A stretch of DNA of 8,981 nucleotides from JBFKAV01 sp041621405. Its GTDB lineage: Bacteria; Pseudomonadota; Alphaproteobacteria; Rhodobacterales; Rhodobacteraceae. Numbering within the stretch: the stretch's first letter is position 1; every line of letters starts with the position of its first letter. Shown here piece after piece: positions 1 to 6,929 of this stretch. The notes below the pieces were generated by a model. That model had not been told where the DNA came from and ran no database searches. It saw only the letters and a program-made list of their open reading frames with translations. The translations under genes and the position numbers were made by a program. Location: assembly GCA_041621405.1 (NCBI GenBank), contig JBFKAV010000139.1, positions 1 through 8,981 of the forward strand. The letters run 5' to 3'.

Positions 1-1063
1 CGATCCCCGCCGCGGCGCCGCCGGGCAGGCCGTAGAAGCGGTGCATCTGGGCGCAGCCGGCGGTCAGCAGCGCCTGCTCGGCCGAGCCGCCCGACATCGC
101 CCCGGTCCTGAGATCGGAGACGAAGGGCCAGGTGCCGAAAATCGCAGGGAAGCCCGGGATCATCGCGTTGACATAGACGACGCCGGCGAGGCACTCCGCC
201 ACCGCCTGCACGATCGTCGTCGCGATCGGTGCCGGTGCCGTCGCACCCGCCTGTCCGGCCGACAGCAGAAGCACCGGCATCCCGGCCCGGATGCAGGTCT
301 CCATCGTCTGGCAGCTCTCTTCAGCGAACTTCATAGGAGGCACGACGAAGCAGTTGGAATTGCTCACGAAAGGCCGTGCGCGATACTCCGCCTCGCCGCC
401 GGCCACGAGGTGGATGAGCTCCATGCAAGGGCCGACGTGATGCGGCTCGGAGAACGAGGTGCCGATGTGCTTCCGCGTGCCCGAGAGGCAGGCGTAGATG
501 GTGTTGAGGTCCATCTCCAGGTTGTCGGCGATGTCGCGGCAGACCATCACCCGCTGGAAGAAATGGACGTTGTCGAGCGCCTCGGCGAGCCGCGCCGCCT
601 CCCAGAGGTCCCTGGTAGTGGACTCGCGATAGGCGCCGGTCTCCAGATCGACCACATGCACCGCCGCCCCGGCGGTGCCGTAGTGCACCCGCGTGCCGGA
701 CAGAAGCAGGTCGTGCTTCGGGTCGCGGCCGTGCAGCGTGATGTCGCGGGCCGCCACCGCCAGCATGTCCTCGACCAGCGCGCGGGGGAAACGGATGCGC
801 CCGTCTTCGCCCTTGACCGCGCCGGCGCCGGTCAGTATCTCCACCCCCGACGGCGGCGCGTTGGCGAGCCCGATCTCCTCCAGCGCGACCAGGGCGGCCT
901 CGTGGATTCGCTTGACCCCCTCGTCGCTTAGCGGGCGATATTGACCTCCCTCGAGGCCCGCCCGCACCGGCCGGGCCTCCGCCGCCACCGGGGCCGCGCG
1001 CATCGCCCGGCGGGCCTCGCGCCCGCCCGACCGCCGCGCCTTCTGGTCGCTGACTTCCACCAT
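1..1063 (-). CDS. MttB-family (trimethylamine/betaine-type) corrinoid methyltransferase, C-terminus cut off by window edge
   Basis: Translating the minus strand from an ATG at 1063 gives 354 uninterrupted codons that run off the left end; family members are about 500 residues, so roughly the last 150 are missing. The N-terminus is characteristic of the family: RRSGGREARRAMRAAP at residues 10-25, then GLEGGQYRPLSD at 36-47 and an IHEAALVALEEIGLA helix at 53-67. Later landmarks are GTSFSEPHHVG (201-211) and LRTGAMSGGSAEQALL (318-333). Members move a methyl group from a quaternary or tertiary amine (trimethylamine, glycine betaine, proline betaine, carnitine) to a corrinoid protein in the cytoplasm. 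No in-frame amber codon occurs in the visible part, but the residue matching pyrrolysine of archaeal MttB probably lies just past the edge, so Pyl status is undetermined. The start has a GAGG at 1071-1074 with a 7-nt spacer, and only one base separates it from the upstream stop. It is the last visible gene of the operon. Family confident; substrate unknown. Confidence 0.9.
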   Translation of the reverse strand, partial: MVEVSDQKARRSGGREARRAMRAAPVAAEARPVRAGLEGGQYRPLSDEGVKRIHEAALVALEEIGLANAPPSGVEILTGAGAVKGEDGRIRFPRALVEDMLAVAARDITLHGRDPKHDLLLSGTRVHYGTAGAAVHVVDLETGAYRESTTRDLWEAARLAEALDNVHFFQRVMVCRDIADNLEMDLNTIYACLSGTRKHIGTSFSEPHHVGPCMELIHLVAGGEAEYRARPFVSNSNCFVVPPMKFAEESCQTMETCIRAGMPVLLLSAGQAGATAPAPIATTIVQAVAECLAGVVYVNAMIPGFPAIFGTWPFVSDLRTGAMSGGSAEQALLTAGCAQMHRFYGLPGGAAAGI

Positions 1064-1064
1064 C

Positions 1065-3500
1065 CTACATCCTCACGCGCTGACCCTTGGGGTCGTAGAG
1101 GGCCGCGAGCGAGGCCCGCGCCCGGTAGCGTTTCCCGGCGATCTCGATCTCCCAGATCGAGCGCATCGTCTCCTCCGGCGTCTCGCCCGCCCTGACCGGC
1201 GCGTAGCCCATCCCCACCGCCGCCCCGAGCGCATGGCCGTAGGCGCCGGAGGTGAGGATGTCGACGATCTTCCCGTCGCGCAGCAGGGGCTCGTTGTGAA
1301 AGAGCATCGGCCCGGGGTCGTCGAGCAGGAACTGGACGAGCCGCCGCGAGACGCCCGCCTCGCGCTTTCTCAGCACCGCCTCGCGGCCGATGAAGTCGCC
1401 CTTCTCCACCTTCACCGCCCAGCCGAGGCCCGACTCCTCGATATGGTCCTCGTCCGAGATGTCGTGGCCCCAGTGGCGGAAGCCCTTCTCGAGCCGGCAG
1501 GAATCGAGCGCGTGGATGCCGGCGAGCTTCGGCGCGGGCTCCGCCGCAAGGATCGTCTCGAAGACGTGCGCCGCCATATCGGCCGAGACGTAGAGCTCCC
1601 AGCCGAGCTCGCCCACGTAGGACACCCGGTGGGCCCGCGCCAACCCGAGGCCGATCTCGATTTCCCGTTCAGTGCCAAAGGGAAATGCGGCGTTGCTGAA
1701 GTCGTCGGGGCTGACCGCCTGCATCAGCTGCCGCGCCTTCGGCCCCATCACGCAGAAGACCGCCTCGGCCGACGTGACGTCGGTGATCACCGCCCGGTCC
1801 TCGCCGAGGTGCCGGCGGAGCCAGGCCAGGTCGCGCCTGAGCGTGGCGGCGGGCACGACCAGGAAATAGGCCGTCTCGGAAAGCCGCGTCACGGTCAGGT
1901 CGCACTCGATGCCGCCCTTCTCGTTCAGCATCTGGGCATAGACGATCCGGCCCGGGCGCACCGCCATCTGCGCCGCGCAGACGCGCTGCATGAACCCTTC
2001 CGCATCAGGGCCTTCGACGCGGATCTTGCCAAACGAGCTCATGTCGAAGAGCGCCACGGCCTCGCGCGCGGCCATGTGCTCGGCGCGGTGGTTGTCGAAC
2101 CAGCTCTGCCGGCCCCAGCTGTGCCGGTACTCGGCCGGCTCGCCCGGGGCCGCGAACCAGTTCGCCCGCTCCCAGCCCGCCACCTCGCCGAAGACCGCGC
2201 CCCGCGCCTTCAGGTGCTCGTGCACCGGCGAGCGGCGCACGCCGCGGGCGGTCTCGACCTGCCGGTAGGGGAAGTGGTCGGCGTAGAGCAGGCCGAGGGA
2301 TTCTCCAACCCTTTCGCGCAGATAGCGGCGGTTCCTCTGGAACGGCTGGGCCCGGCGCAAGTCCGTGTCCCAGAGGTCGAACGGCGCCTCGCCCTCGTCG
2401 ATCCAGGCGGCGAGCGCCATGCCGGCGCCGCCCGAGGAGACGATGCCGATCGAGTTGTAGCCGGCGGCCACCCAGTAGCCCTCCAGCTCGGGCGCCGGTC
2501 CCAGGTAGTAGCGGTTGTCCGGCGTGAAGCTCTCGGGGCCGTTGAAGAAGGTGCGGATCCCGGCGGTCTCGAGGATCGGCAGTCGGTTGGTCGCCGCCTC
2601 CAGGATCGGCGCGAAATGGTCGAAGTCGGGCGGCAGCTCGTCGAAGCAGAAGTTCTCGGGGATGCCCTCCATGCCCCAGGGCTTGGCCTTGGGCTCGAAG
2701 GCGCCGATCAGCATCTTGCCGGCGTCCTCCTTGTAGTAGGCGAATTCGTCCGGGATCCGGAGGACCGGCAATTGCGGAAGCCCGTCAATGGGTTCGGTGA
2801 CGATGTAGAAGTGCTCGCAGGCGTGGAGCGGGACCGTGACGCCGGCATCGGCCGCAAGCTCCCGCGCCCACATGCCGCCGCAGTTGATCACCACCTCGGC
2901 CCGCGTCGCGCCGCTCTCGCCGTCCGCCTGCCACTCGACGCCGGTGACCTTTCCGCCCTCGGTCCTCACTGCCGTCACCTTGGCGTCCTCGACGATTCTG
3001 ACGCCCTTGGCGCGCGCGCCCTTGGCCAGCGCCAGCGCGATGTTGGCTGGGTCGCACTGGCCGTCGCCGGGCAGGTAGACCGCCCCGGTCATGCCCTCGG
3101 TGTTGACGCCGGGATAGAGCCGCTTCACCTCGGCCTCGCCCACTTCCTCGACCTCGATGCCGAACGCGCGGGCCAGCGAGGCGCCGCGCAGCAGCTCCTC
3201 GCGCCTCGCCTCGGTCAGCGCGATACTCACCGAGCCGGTGGTCCGCATCCCCGTCGCCAGCCCGGTCTCCTGCTCGAGCCGGCGGTAGAGGTCGGCCGAG
3301 TACTTGGCGAGCCGGGTGAGGTTGCGCGTGGCGCGGAGCTGGCCGATCAGCCCCGCCGCGTGCCAGGTGGTGCCCGAGGTCAGCTTCTGCCGCTCCAGAA
3401 GCACGACGTCGGTCCAGCCGCGCTCGGCCAGGTGATAGGCGACCGAGCAGCCGGATACGCCGCCGCCGATGATGATGGCCCGTGCCCGATCCGGGATCAT
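1065..3500 (-). CDS. FAD-dependent dimethylglycine/sarcosine dehydrogenase-like protein with C-terminal GcvT domain (second flavoprotein of operon)
   Basis: An 811-residue protein with the full architecture of dimethylglycine and sarcosine dehydrogenases. The N-terminal DAO-type flavin domain carries the dinucleotide fold IIIGGGVSGCSVAYHLAERG (residues 9-28), the ribose-binding acidic residue E36, and TTWHAAG (44-50), whose H47 matches the histidine that binds FAD covalently in relatives. H230 and Y255/Y256 sit where the substrate-site His and Tyr of dimethylglycine oxidase are expected. The C-terminal half (about 425-805) is a GcvT/aminomethyltransferase domain with NEKGGIECDLTV (526-537), where D534 matches the folate-site aspartate, YVGELGWELYV (628-638), and the LEKGFRHWG segment (670-678). 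Expected chemistry is oxidative N-demethylation with transfer of the one-carbon unit to tetrahydrofolate, in the cytoplasm. The ATG at 3500 overlaps the stop of the upstream methyltransferase gene (ATGA), which fixes the start. The intact folate motif suggests it is the fully THF-active flavoprotein of the two. Family sure; choice between dimethylglycine, sarcosine or another N-methyl substrate is open. Confidence 0.93.
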   Translation of the reverse strand: MIPDRARAIIIGGGVSGCSVAYHLAERGWTDVVLLERQKLTSGTTWHAAGLIGQLRATRNLTRLAKYSADLYRRLEQETGLATGMRTTGSVSIALTEARREELLRGASLARAFGIEVEEVGEAEVKRLYPGVNTEGMTGAVYLPGDGQCDPANIALALAKGARAKGVRIVEDAKVTAVRTEGGKVTGVEWQADGESGATRAEVVINCGGMWARELAADAGVTVPLHACEHFYIVTEPIDGLPQLPVLRIPDEFAYYKEDAGKMLIGAFEPKAKPWGMEGIPENFCFDELPPDFDHFAPILEAATNRLPILETAGIRTFFNGPESFTPDNRYYLGPAPELEGYWVAAGYNSIGIVSSGGAGMALAAWIDEGEAPFDLWDTDLRRAQPFQRNRRYLRERVGESLGLLYADHFPYRQVETARGVRRSPVHEHLKARGAVFGEVAGWERANWFAAPGEPAEYRHSWGRQSWFDNHRAEHMAAREAVALFDMSSFGKIRVEGPDAEGFMQRVCAAQMAVRPGRIVYAQMLNEKGGIECDLTVTRLSETAYFLVVPAATLRRDLAWLRRHLGEDRAVITDVTSAEAVFCVMGPKARQLMQAVSPDDFSNAAFPFGTEREIEIGLGLARAHRVSYVGELGWELYVSADMAAHVFETILAAEPAPKLAGIHALDSCRLEKGFRHWGHDISDEDHIEESGLGWAVKVEKGDFIGREAVLRKREAGVSRRLVQFLLDDPGPMLFHNEPLLRDGKIVDILTSGAYGHALGAAVGMGYAPVRAGETPEETMRSIWEIEIAGKRYRARASLAALYDPKGQRVRM

Positions 3501-4387
3501 GCGATCTCGTGTCCTTCTTCCCTCAGCCGCCGGGCGATCTCGGCGATATGCGCCGGGGTCGTCTCGCAGCAGCCGCCGACGATGGTCGCCCCGAGGCCCA
3601 CCCAGTCCAGCGCGAACTCTGCATAGCGCGCGGGCGTCATCTCGGGGCGCGCCGAGAGCGCGTCCGCGGTCGGGCTGTCCGCCAGGAACGCCTTGGTGAT
3701 CTCGCGGAAGGCGTTGGCATAGGCGCCGTAGGGGAGCCCGAAGCGCTTGAGCTCCGCCAGCGCGGCCGCCATCGCCTCGGGCGCCGAACAGTTGGCCAGC
3801 ACCGCCTCGGCGCCGTCGAGCACCGCCCCGAGCCCGGCCACCGGCTCGCCGGAGCGCAGCCTCGATCCGTCCTCGTCGTCCACCGTCACCGACAGCCAGA
3901 CCGGCCTGCCGGCCTCGCGGGCACCTTCCAGCACGGCCCGGGCATGGGCAAGGGAGGCCACCGTCTCGCAGAGGATGACATCGACCTCGGGGCCGAGGAT
4001 ACTCGCTATCTCTGAGTAGCTTGCTACCGCTTCTTCATACGGTGGATGGGTCTCCGGCCGGTAGCTCGCCACCAAGGGACCGATCGCGCCGGCGATCCGC
4101 CCGCCGCCCGCCGCATCCCGCGCCGCCCTCGCCTCGGAAAGCGCCTGCGCGTGGAGCGCCCCGAAGCGGTCGTCGATCCCGGCCCGCCTCAGCCGATCGT
4201 GGTGGATCGCGTAGGTGTTGGTCGTGGCCACCGTCGCCCCGGCGGCAAAGTAGTCCGCATGGATCTCCTGCACCAGCCCCGGGTGGTCGATCATCACCTG
4301 CGTCGCCCAGAGCGGCGTCGGGCCGTCGCCGGAGCGCCGCAGAAGCTCCTGGCCCATGCCGCCGTCGAGCAGGGTGACCTGGCTCAC
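3497..4387 (-). CDS. Homocysteine S-methyltransferase family protein (betaine-homocysteine methyltransferase-like)
   Basis: A 296-residue protein of the zinc-dependent homocysteine S-methyltransferase family. It shows the N-terminal LLDGGMGQELLRR strand (residues 6-18), TNTY at 56-59, ILCETVAS (138-145) and the three zinc-ligand cysteines: C200 in ANCSAPEA and the pair C273/C274 in VGGCCETTPAHI. Homologues transfer a methyl group from betaine, S-methylmethionine or a similar donor to homocysteine, giving methionine. Between two dimethylglycine-dehydrogenase-like genes, the most natural donor is glycine betaine or another methylated amine or sulfonium compound, but this is inferred from context. 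I place the start at GTG 4387 because it makes a GTGA overlap with the upstream stop, has AGAGG at 4396-4400 with an 8-nt spacer, and begins right before the conserved first strand. An ATG at 4450 in the same frame would add 21 arginine-rich residues lying inside the upstream gene and is unlikely. Length is normal for the single-domain family. Confidence 0.92.
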   Translation of the reverse strand: MSQVTLLDGGMGQELLRRSGDGPTPLWATQVMIDHPGLVQEIHADYFAAGATVATTNTYAIHHDRLRRAGIDDRFGALHAQALSEARAARDAAGGGRIAGAIGPLVASYRPETHPPYEEAVASYSEIASILGPEVDVILCETVASLAHARAVLEGAREAGRPVWLSVTVDDEDGSRLRSGEPVAGLGAVLDGAEAVLANCSAPEAMAAALAELKRFGLPYGAYANAFREITKAFLADSPTADALSARPEMTPARYAEFALDWVGLGATIVGGCCETTPAHIAEIARRLREEGHEIA

Positions 4388-6825
4388 GCCCGGAGCCTCT
4401 CGTTCTTCGCATCCCAGTGCGGGCCGTCGTGAACGACGGCGGGATACCACTTGCCGAAGATCCCGATCTCGAGCTCTGTGCCGGGTGCCGCGAGGTCGGC
4501 CCGCACCGTGCCGAGCGCGATCGACCGCCCAACCCGGTGGCCCCAGCCGCCCGAGGTGACCTCGCCGACGATCTCGCCGCCCTTGCGGAGCGAGGACATG
4601 TAGGGCGCGTCGTGCTCGTTGCCGGTGACGGTGAGCGAGACGAGGCGCTTCGCCACGCCCCGCTGCTTCTCGGCCATCAGCGCCGCCTTGCCGGGAAAGT
4701 CCTTCGACCAGTCGATGAAGCGCTCCAGACCACCTTCCAGCAGCGAATAGTCAGTCGAAAGGTCGCCCTTCCAGGCGCGATAGCCCTTCTCGATCCGCAA
4801 GCTGTCGAGCGCGAACATCCCGAAGGGCACCGCGCCGCCGTCGATGAGCGCCTGAAAGATCGCGGGCGCGTCGGCGCGGTCGCAATGCACCTCCCAGCCG
4901 AGTTCGCCCGCGAACGACACGCGGACCAGCGCAACGTCCCGCCCCGCGAGCTTCGCGAAGTACTGGACCGAGAGCCAGGGCAGCGACAGATCGGCCTCGG
5001 TGATGGGCGCGAGAAGGTCGCGTGCCTTGGGGCCGGTGACGATGAAGCAGTGGATGCGCTCCGACCAGTCCTCAAGCGCGACGCCGTCGGGAAGACCCCG
5101 CCTCAGCCCCTCGGCATCGTGCGACTGCGCGACGGCGGCGGTGATGACGCCAATATCGTCGTCGGCGAAGGGGAGCACCGTCATTTCGGTCACGATCCGG
5201 CCACGCGGGTCGGCGAAGTAGAGAAGCCCGGTGCGTGCCACGCCCCCATCGGCGTTCGCCGGCAGGCGCGAGCAGGTCAGGCTGTCCAGATGCGCCCGCG
5301 CGCCCTTGCCGGTCAGCCGCAGCCGGGTGAAGCCCGGCAGGTCGAGAACGCCGACGCCGTCCCGGACCGCCGCGCATTCCTCGGCCACCGCACCCCACCA
5401 GGGGCCCTCGCGGTCCCAGGTGCGCTGCGCCTCCTCTGAGGTGTCGTCGCCGGGGCGGGCGTACCACATCGCCCGCTCCCAGCCGTTGTAGGCGCCGAAC
5501 TGGCCGCCGAGCGCCTCCAGCTGGTCGTGCACCGGGCTCGTCCTCACCGGCCGGCCGGCGGGCCAGGCATGGGTCGGGAAGTGGATCGCGTATTCGTGGC
5601 CGTAGACTTCCATGCCCTTGGCGACGCAGTAGTCCTCGGTCTCGAAGCCGGTGAAGCGGCGCGGGTCGCAGGACCACATGTCCCATTCGGTGGCGCCCTC
5701 GGTGATCCACTCGGTCAGGACCTTGCCGGCGCCGCCGGCCTGGCAGATGCCGAAGGTGAAGACGCAGGCCTCGTAGGCGTCCGGAACTCCCGGCATCGGG
5801 CCGATCAGCGGATTGCCGTCGGGCGTGTAGGGGATCGGGCCGTTGATCACCTTGGAAAGCCCCGCCTCGGCCAGCAGCGGCACACGGGCCATCGCGTCGG
5901 CGATGTAGAACTCCAGCCGCTCCAGGTCGTCGGGGAAGAGCTGGAACGAGAAGTCCTCGGGGAATGGATCGTCGGGCGTGACCCAGTGCGCCCTGCAGCC
6001 CCGTTCGTAGGGGCCGAGGTTGAAGCCCATCTTCTCCTGCCGGAGGTAGTAGGAGGTGTCGACGTCGCGCAGGAGCGGCAGCTTCCTGCCCTCGGCCTTC
6101 GACCAGGCCTCGAGCTCTGGCACCGTCTCGAAGAGCAGGTACTGGTGGCTCATCACCATCATCGGCACCCGCCGGCCGAACATCGCGCCGACCTGCGCGG
6201 CGTAGTAGCCGGCCGCGTTCACCACCTTCTCGGCCCGGATCTCGCCCTTGGGCGTCGAGACCACCCACTCGCCCTTGTCGCGGCGCACCGCCGTCACCGG
6301 GCAGAACCGCACGACCCTTGCCCCCATCGCCCGCGCACCCTTGGCCAGCGCCTGGGTCAGCTGGGCGGGATCGATGTCGCCGTCGGTCGGGTCGTAGAGC
6401 ACGCCCGAGAGGTCGTGGGTCTCGACGAAGGGATAGCGGCCCTTGATGTCGCCCGGCGCCAGCATCTCCATCTCGATGCCCTGGTGGCGGCCCATCTGCA
6501 CGACGCGCTCGAACTCCAGCCGCCGCTCGCGGCTGTGGCCGAGCCGGATCGAGCCGGTCACGTGGTAGTTCATCGGGTAGTCCACCGCCTCGGCCAGCCC
6601 CCGGTAGAGCTCGGTCGAGTAGCGCTGCATGTTCATCACCGACCACGAGCCCGAGAAGGTCGGCACGTTGCCGGCGGCGTGCCAGGTGGACCCGGCGGTC
6701 AGCTCGTTCTTCTCCAGGAGCACCGCGTCGGTCCAGCCGGCGCGGGCCAGGTGGTAGAGGCACGAGGCCCCGACCGCGCCGCCGCCGATGATCACCACGC
6801 GCGCCTGTCCGGGCAATTCGCTCAC
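4384..6825 (-). CDS. FAD-dependent dimethylglycine dehydrogenase-like protein with divergent C-terminal GcvT domain (first gene of operon)
   Basis: From a GTG at 6825 this encodes 813 residues with the same two-part layout as the flavoprotein at 1065-3500. The flavin domain has VVIIGGGAVGASCLYHLARA (residues 10-29), E38, and STWHAAG (46-52) with H49 as likely covalent FAD site. H227 and Y259/Y260 match substrate-site residues of dimethylglycine oxidase. The GcvT-like half (about 430-805) includes FAGELGWEVH (638-647) and IEKGYRAWKGD (678-688). The folate segment reads DPRGRIVTEMTV (539-550): E547 replaces the usual aspartate and R543 a glycine, so tetrahydrofolate use may differ. Likely role is oxidation of an N-methylated amino acid. 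Only the core motifs match its neighbour, so this is an old paralogue, not a recent copy. GTG 6825 is preferred because GGGGA lies 7 nt upstream and the protein then starts just before the flavin fold. An ATG at 6912 would add 29 basic residues across the regulator's operator. Exact substrate unknown. Confidence 0.9.
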   Translation of the reverse strand: MSELPGQARVVIIGGGAVGASCLYHLARAGWTDAVLLEKNELTAGSTWHAAGNVPTFSGSWSVMNMQRYSTELYRGLAEAVDYPMNYHVTGSIRLGHSRERRLEFERVVQMGRHQGIEMEMLAPGDIKGRYPFVETHDLSGVLYDPTDGDIDPAQLTQALAKGARAMGARVVRFCPVTAVRRDKGEWVVSTPKGEIRAEKVVNAAGYYAAQVGAMFGRRVPMMVMSHQYLLFETVPELEAWSKAEGRKLPLLRDVDTSYYLRQEKMGFNLGPYERGCRAHWVTPDDPFPEDFSFQLFPDDLERLEFYIADAMARVPLLAEAGLSKVINGPIPYTPDGNPLIGPMPGVPDAYEACVFTFGICQAGGAGKVLTEWITEGATEWDMWSCDPRRFTGFETEDYCVAKGMEVYGHEYAIHFPTHAWPAGRPVRTSPVHDQLEALGGQFGAYNGWERAMWYARPGDDTSEEAQRTWDREGPWWGAVAEECAAVRDGVGVLDLPGFTRLRLTGKGARAHLDSLTCSRLPANADGGVARTGLLYFADPRGRIVTEMTVLPFADDDIGVITAAVAQSHDAEGLRRGLPDGVALEDWSERIHCFIVTGPKARDLLAPITEADLSLPWLSVQYFAKLAGRDVALVRVSFAGELGWEVHCDRADAPAIFQALIDGGAVPFGMFALDSLRIEKGYRAWKGDLSTDYSLLEGGLERFIDWSKDFPGKAALMAEKQRGVAKRLVSLTVTGNEHDAPYMSSLRKGGEIVGEVTSGGWGHRVGRSIALGTVRADLAAPGTELEIGIFGKWYPAVVHDGPHWDAKNERLRA

Positions 6826-6832
6826 GATCCCA

Positions 6833-6837
6833 TCCCC
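6833..6837 (-). promoter_or_regulatory. Ribosome binding site deciding the GTG start of the first operon gene
   Basis: On the minus strand GGGGA sits 7 nt before GTG 6825, good Shine-Dalgarno spacing. It supports this start over in-frame ATG codons at 6912 and 6891, which lie in or beside the operator/promoter region. Confidence 0.55.
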
Positions 6838-6852
6838 AGTCGTTGCGCGACG

Positions 6853-6882
6853 ATCTTTGCCCGGCCGCGAAACCGCTTTCAA
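6853..6882 (-). promoter_or_regulatory. Candidate sigma-70-type promoter of the demethylation operon
   Basis: On the minus strand TTGAAA (6882-6877, five of six matches to TTGACA) is followed after 18 nt by AAAGAT (6858-6853, three of six matches to TATAAT). Transcription would start near 6846, leaving a leader of about 20 nt before GTG 6825. The weak -10 fits a promoter that needs an activator, such as the divergent LysR protein. This is a pattern match by eye only. Confidence 0.35.
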
Positions 6883-6902
6883 TCGGCGCATCCCGGTTTT
6901 AT

Positions 6903-6921
6903 TGATCGACAATCCCGATCA
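6903..6921. promoter_or_regulatory. Candidate LysR-type operator (T-N11-A dyad) in the divergent intergenic region
   Basis: TGATCG (6903-6908) and CGATCA (6916-6921) form a perfect 6-bp inverted repeat with a 7-nt spacer centred on 6912. Symmetric bases T6906 and A6918 give the T-N11-A core typical of LysR-family binding sites. An overlapping ATTG-N5-CAAT dyad (6901-6913) adds symmetry. The centre lies about 66 bp upstream of the inferred operon transcription start, the classic position of the LysR recognition site, and it is just before the regulator's own ATG, which would suit autoregulation. Binding is inferred from pattern and position. Confidence 0.5.
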
Positions 6922-6929
6922 GGCCCGAG

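Noticed and set aside
1233..3626. A 797-codon open frame on the plus strand opposite the second flavoprotein gene
   Set aside because: Antisense shadow of a GC-rich gene: its translation is Arg/Val/His/Gly/Ala-rich with no domain motif, while the minus strand encodes clear FAD and GcvT motifs over the same bases.
5072..6763. A 563-codon minus-strand frame inside the first flavoprotein gene
   Set aside because: Out-of-frame shadow, very rich in Arg, Gly, Pro and Ala, with no motifs. The real gene in another frame has full conserved architecture.
6839..6851. GTCG-N5-CGAC inverted repeat near the inferred operon transcription start
   Set aside because: Four-base arms in GC-rich DNA are expected often by chance, and there is no matching known motif.
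6826..6912. ATG start at 6912 for the first flavoprotein, adding 29 residues
   Set aside because: The extension is basic, covers the candidate promoter and reaches the centre of the LysR dyad, whereas GTG 6825 has a well-placed GGGGA and begins just before the FAD fold.
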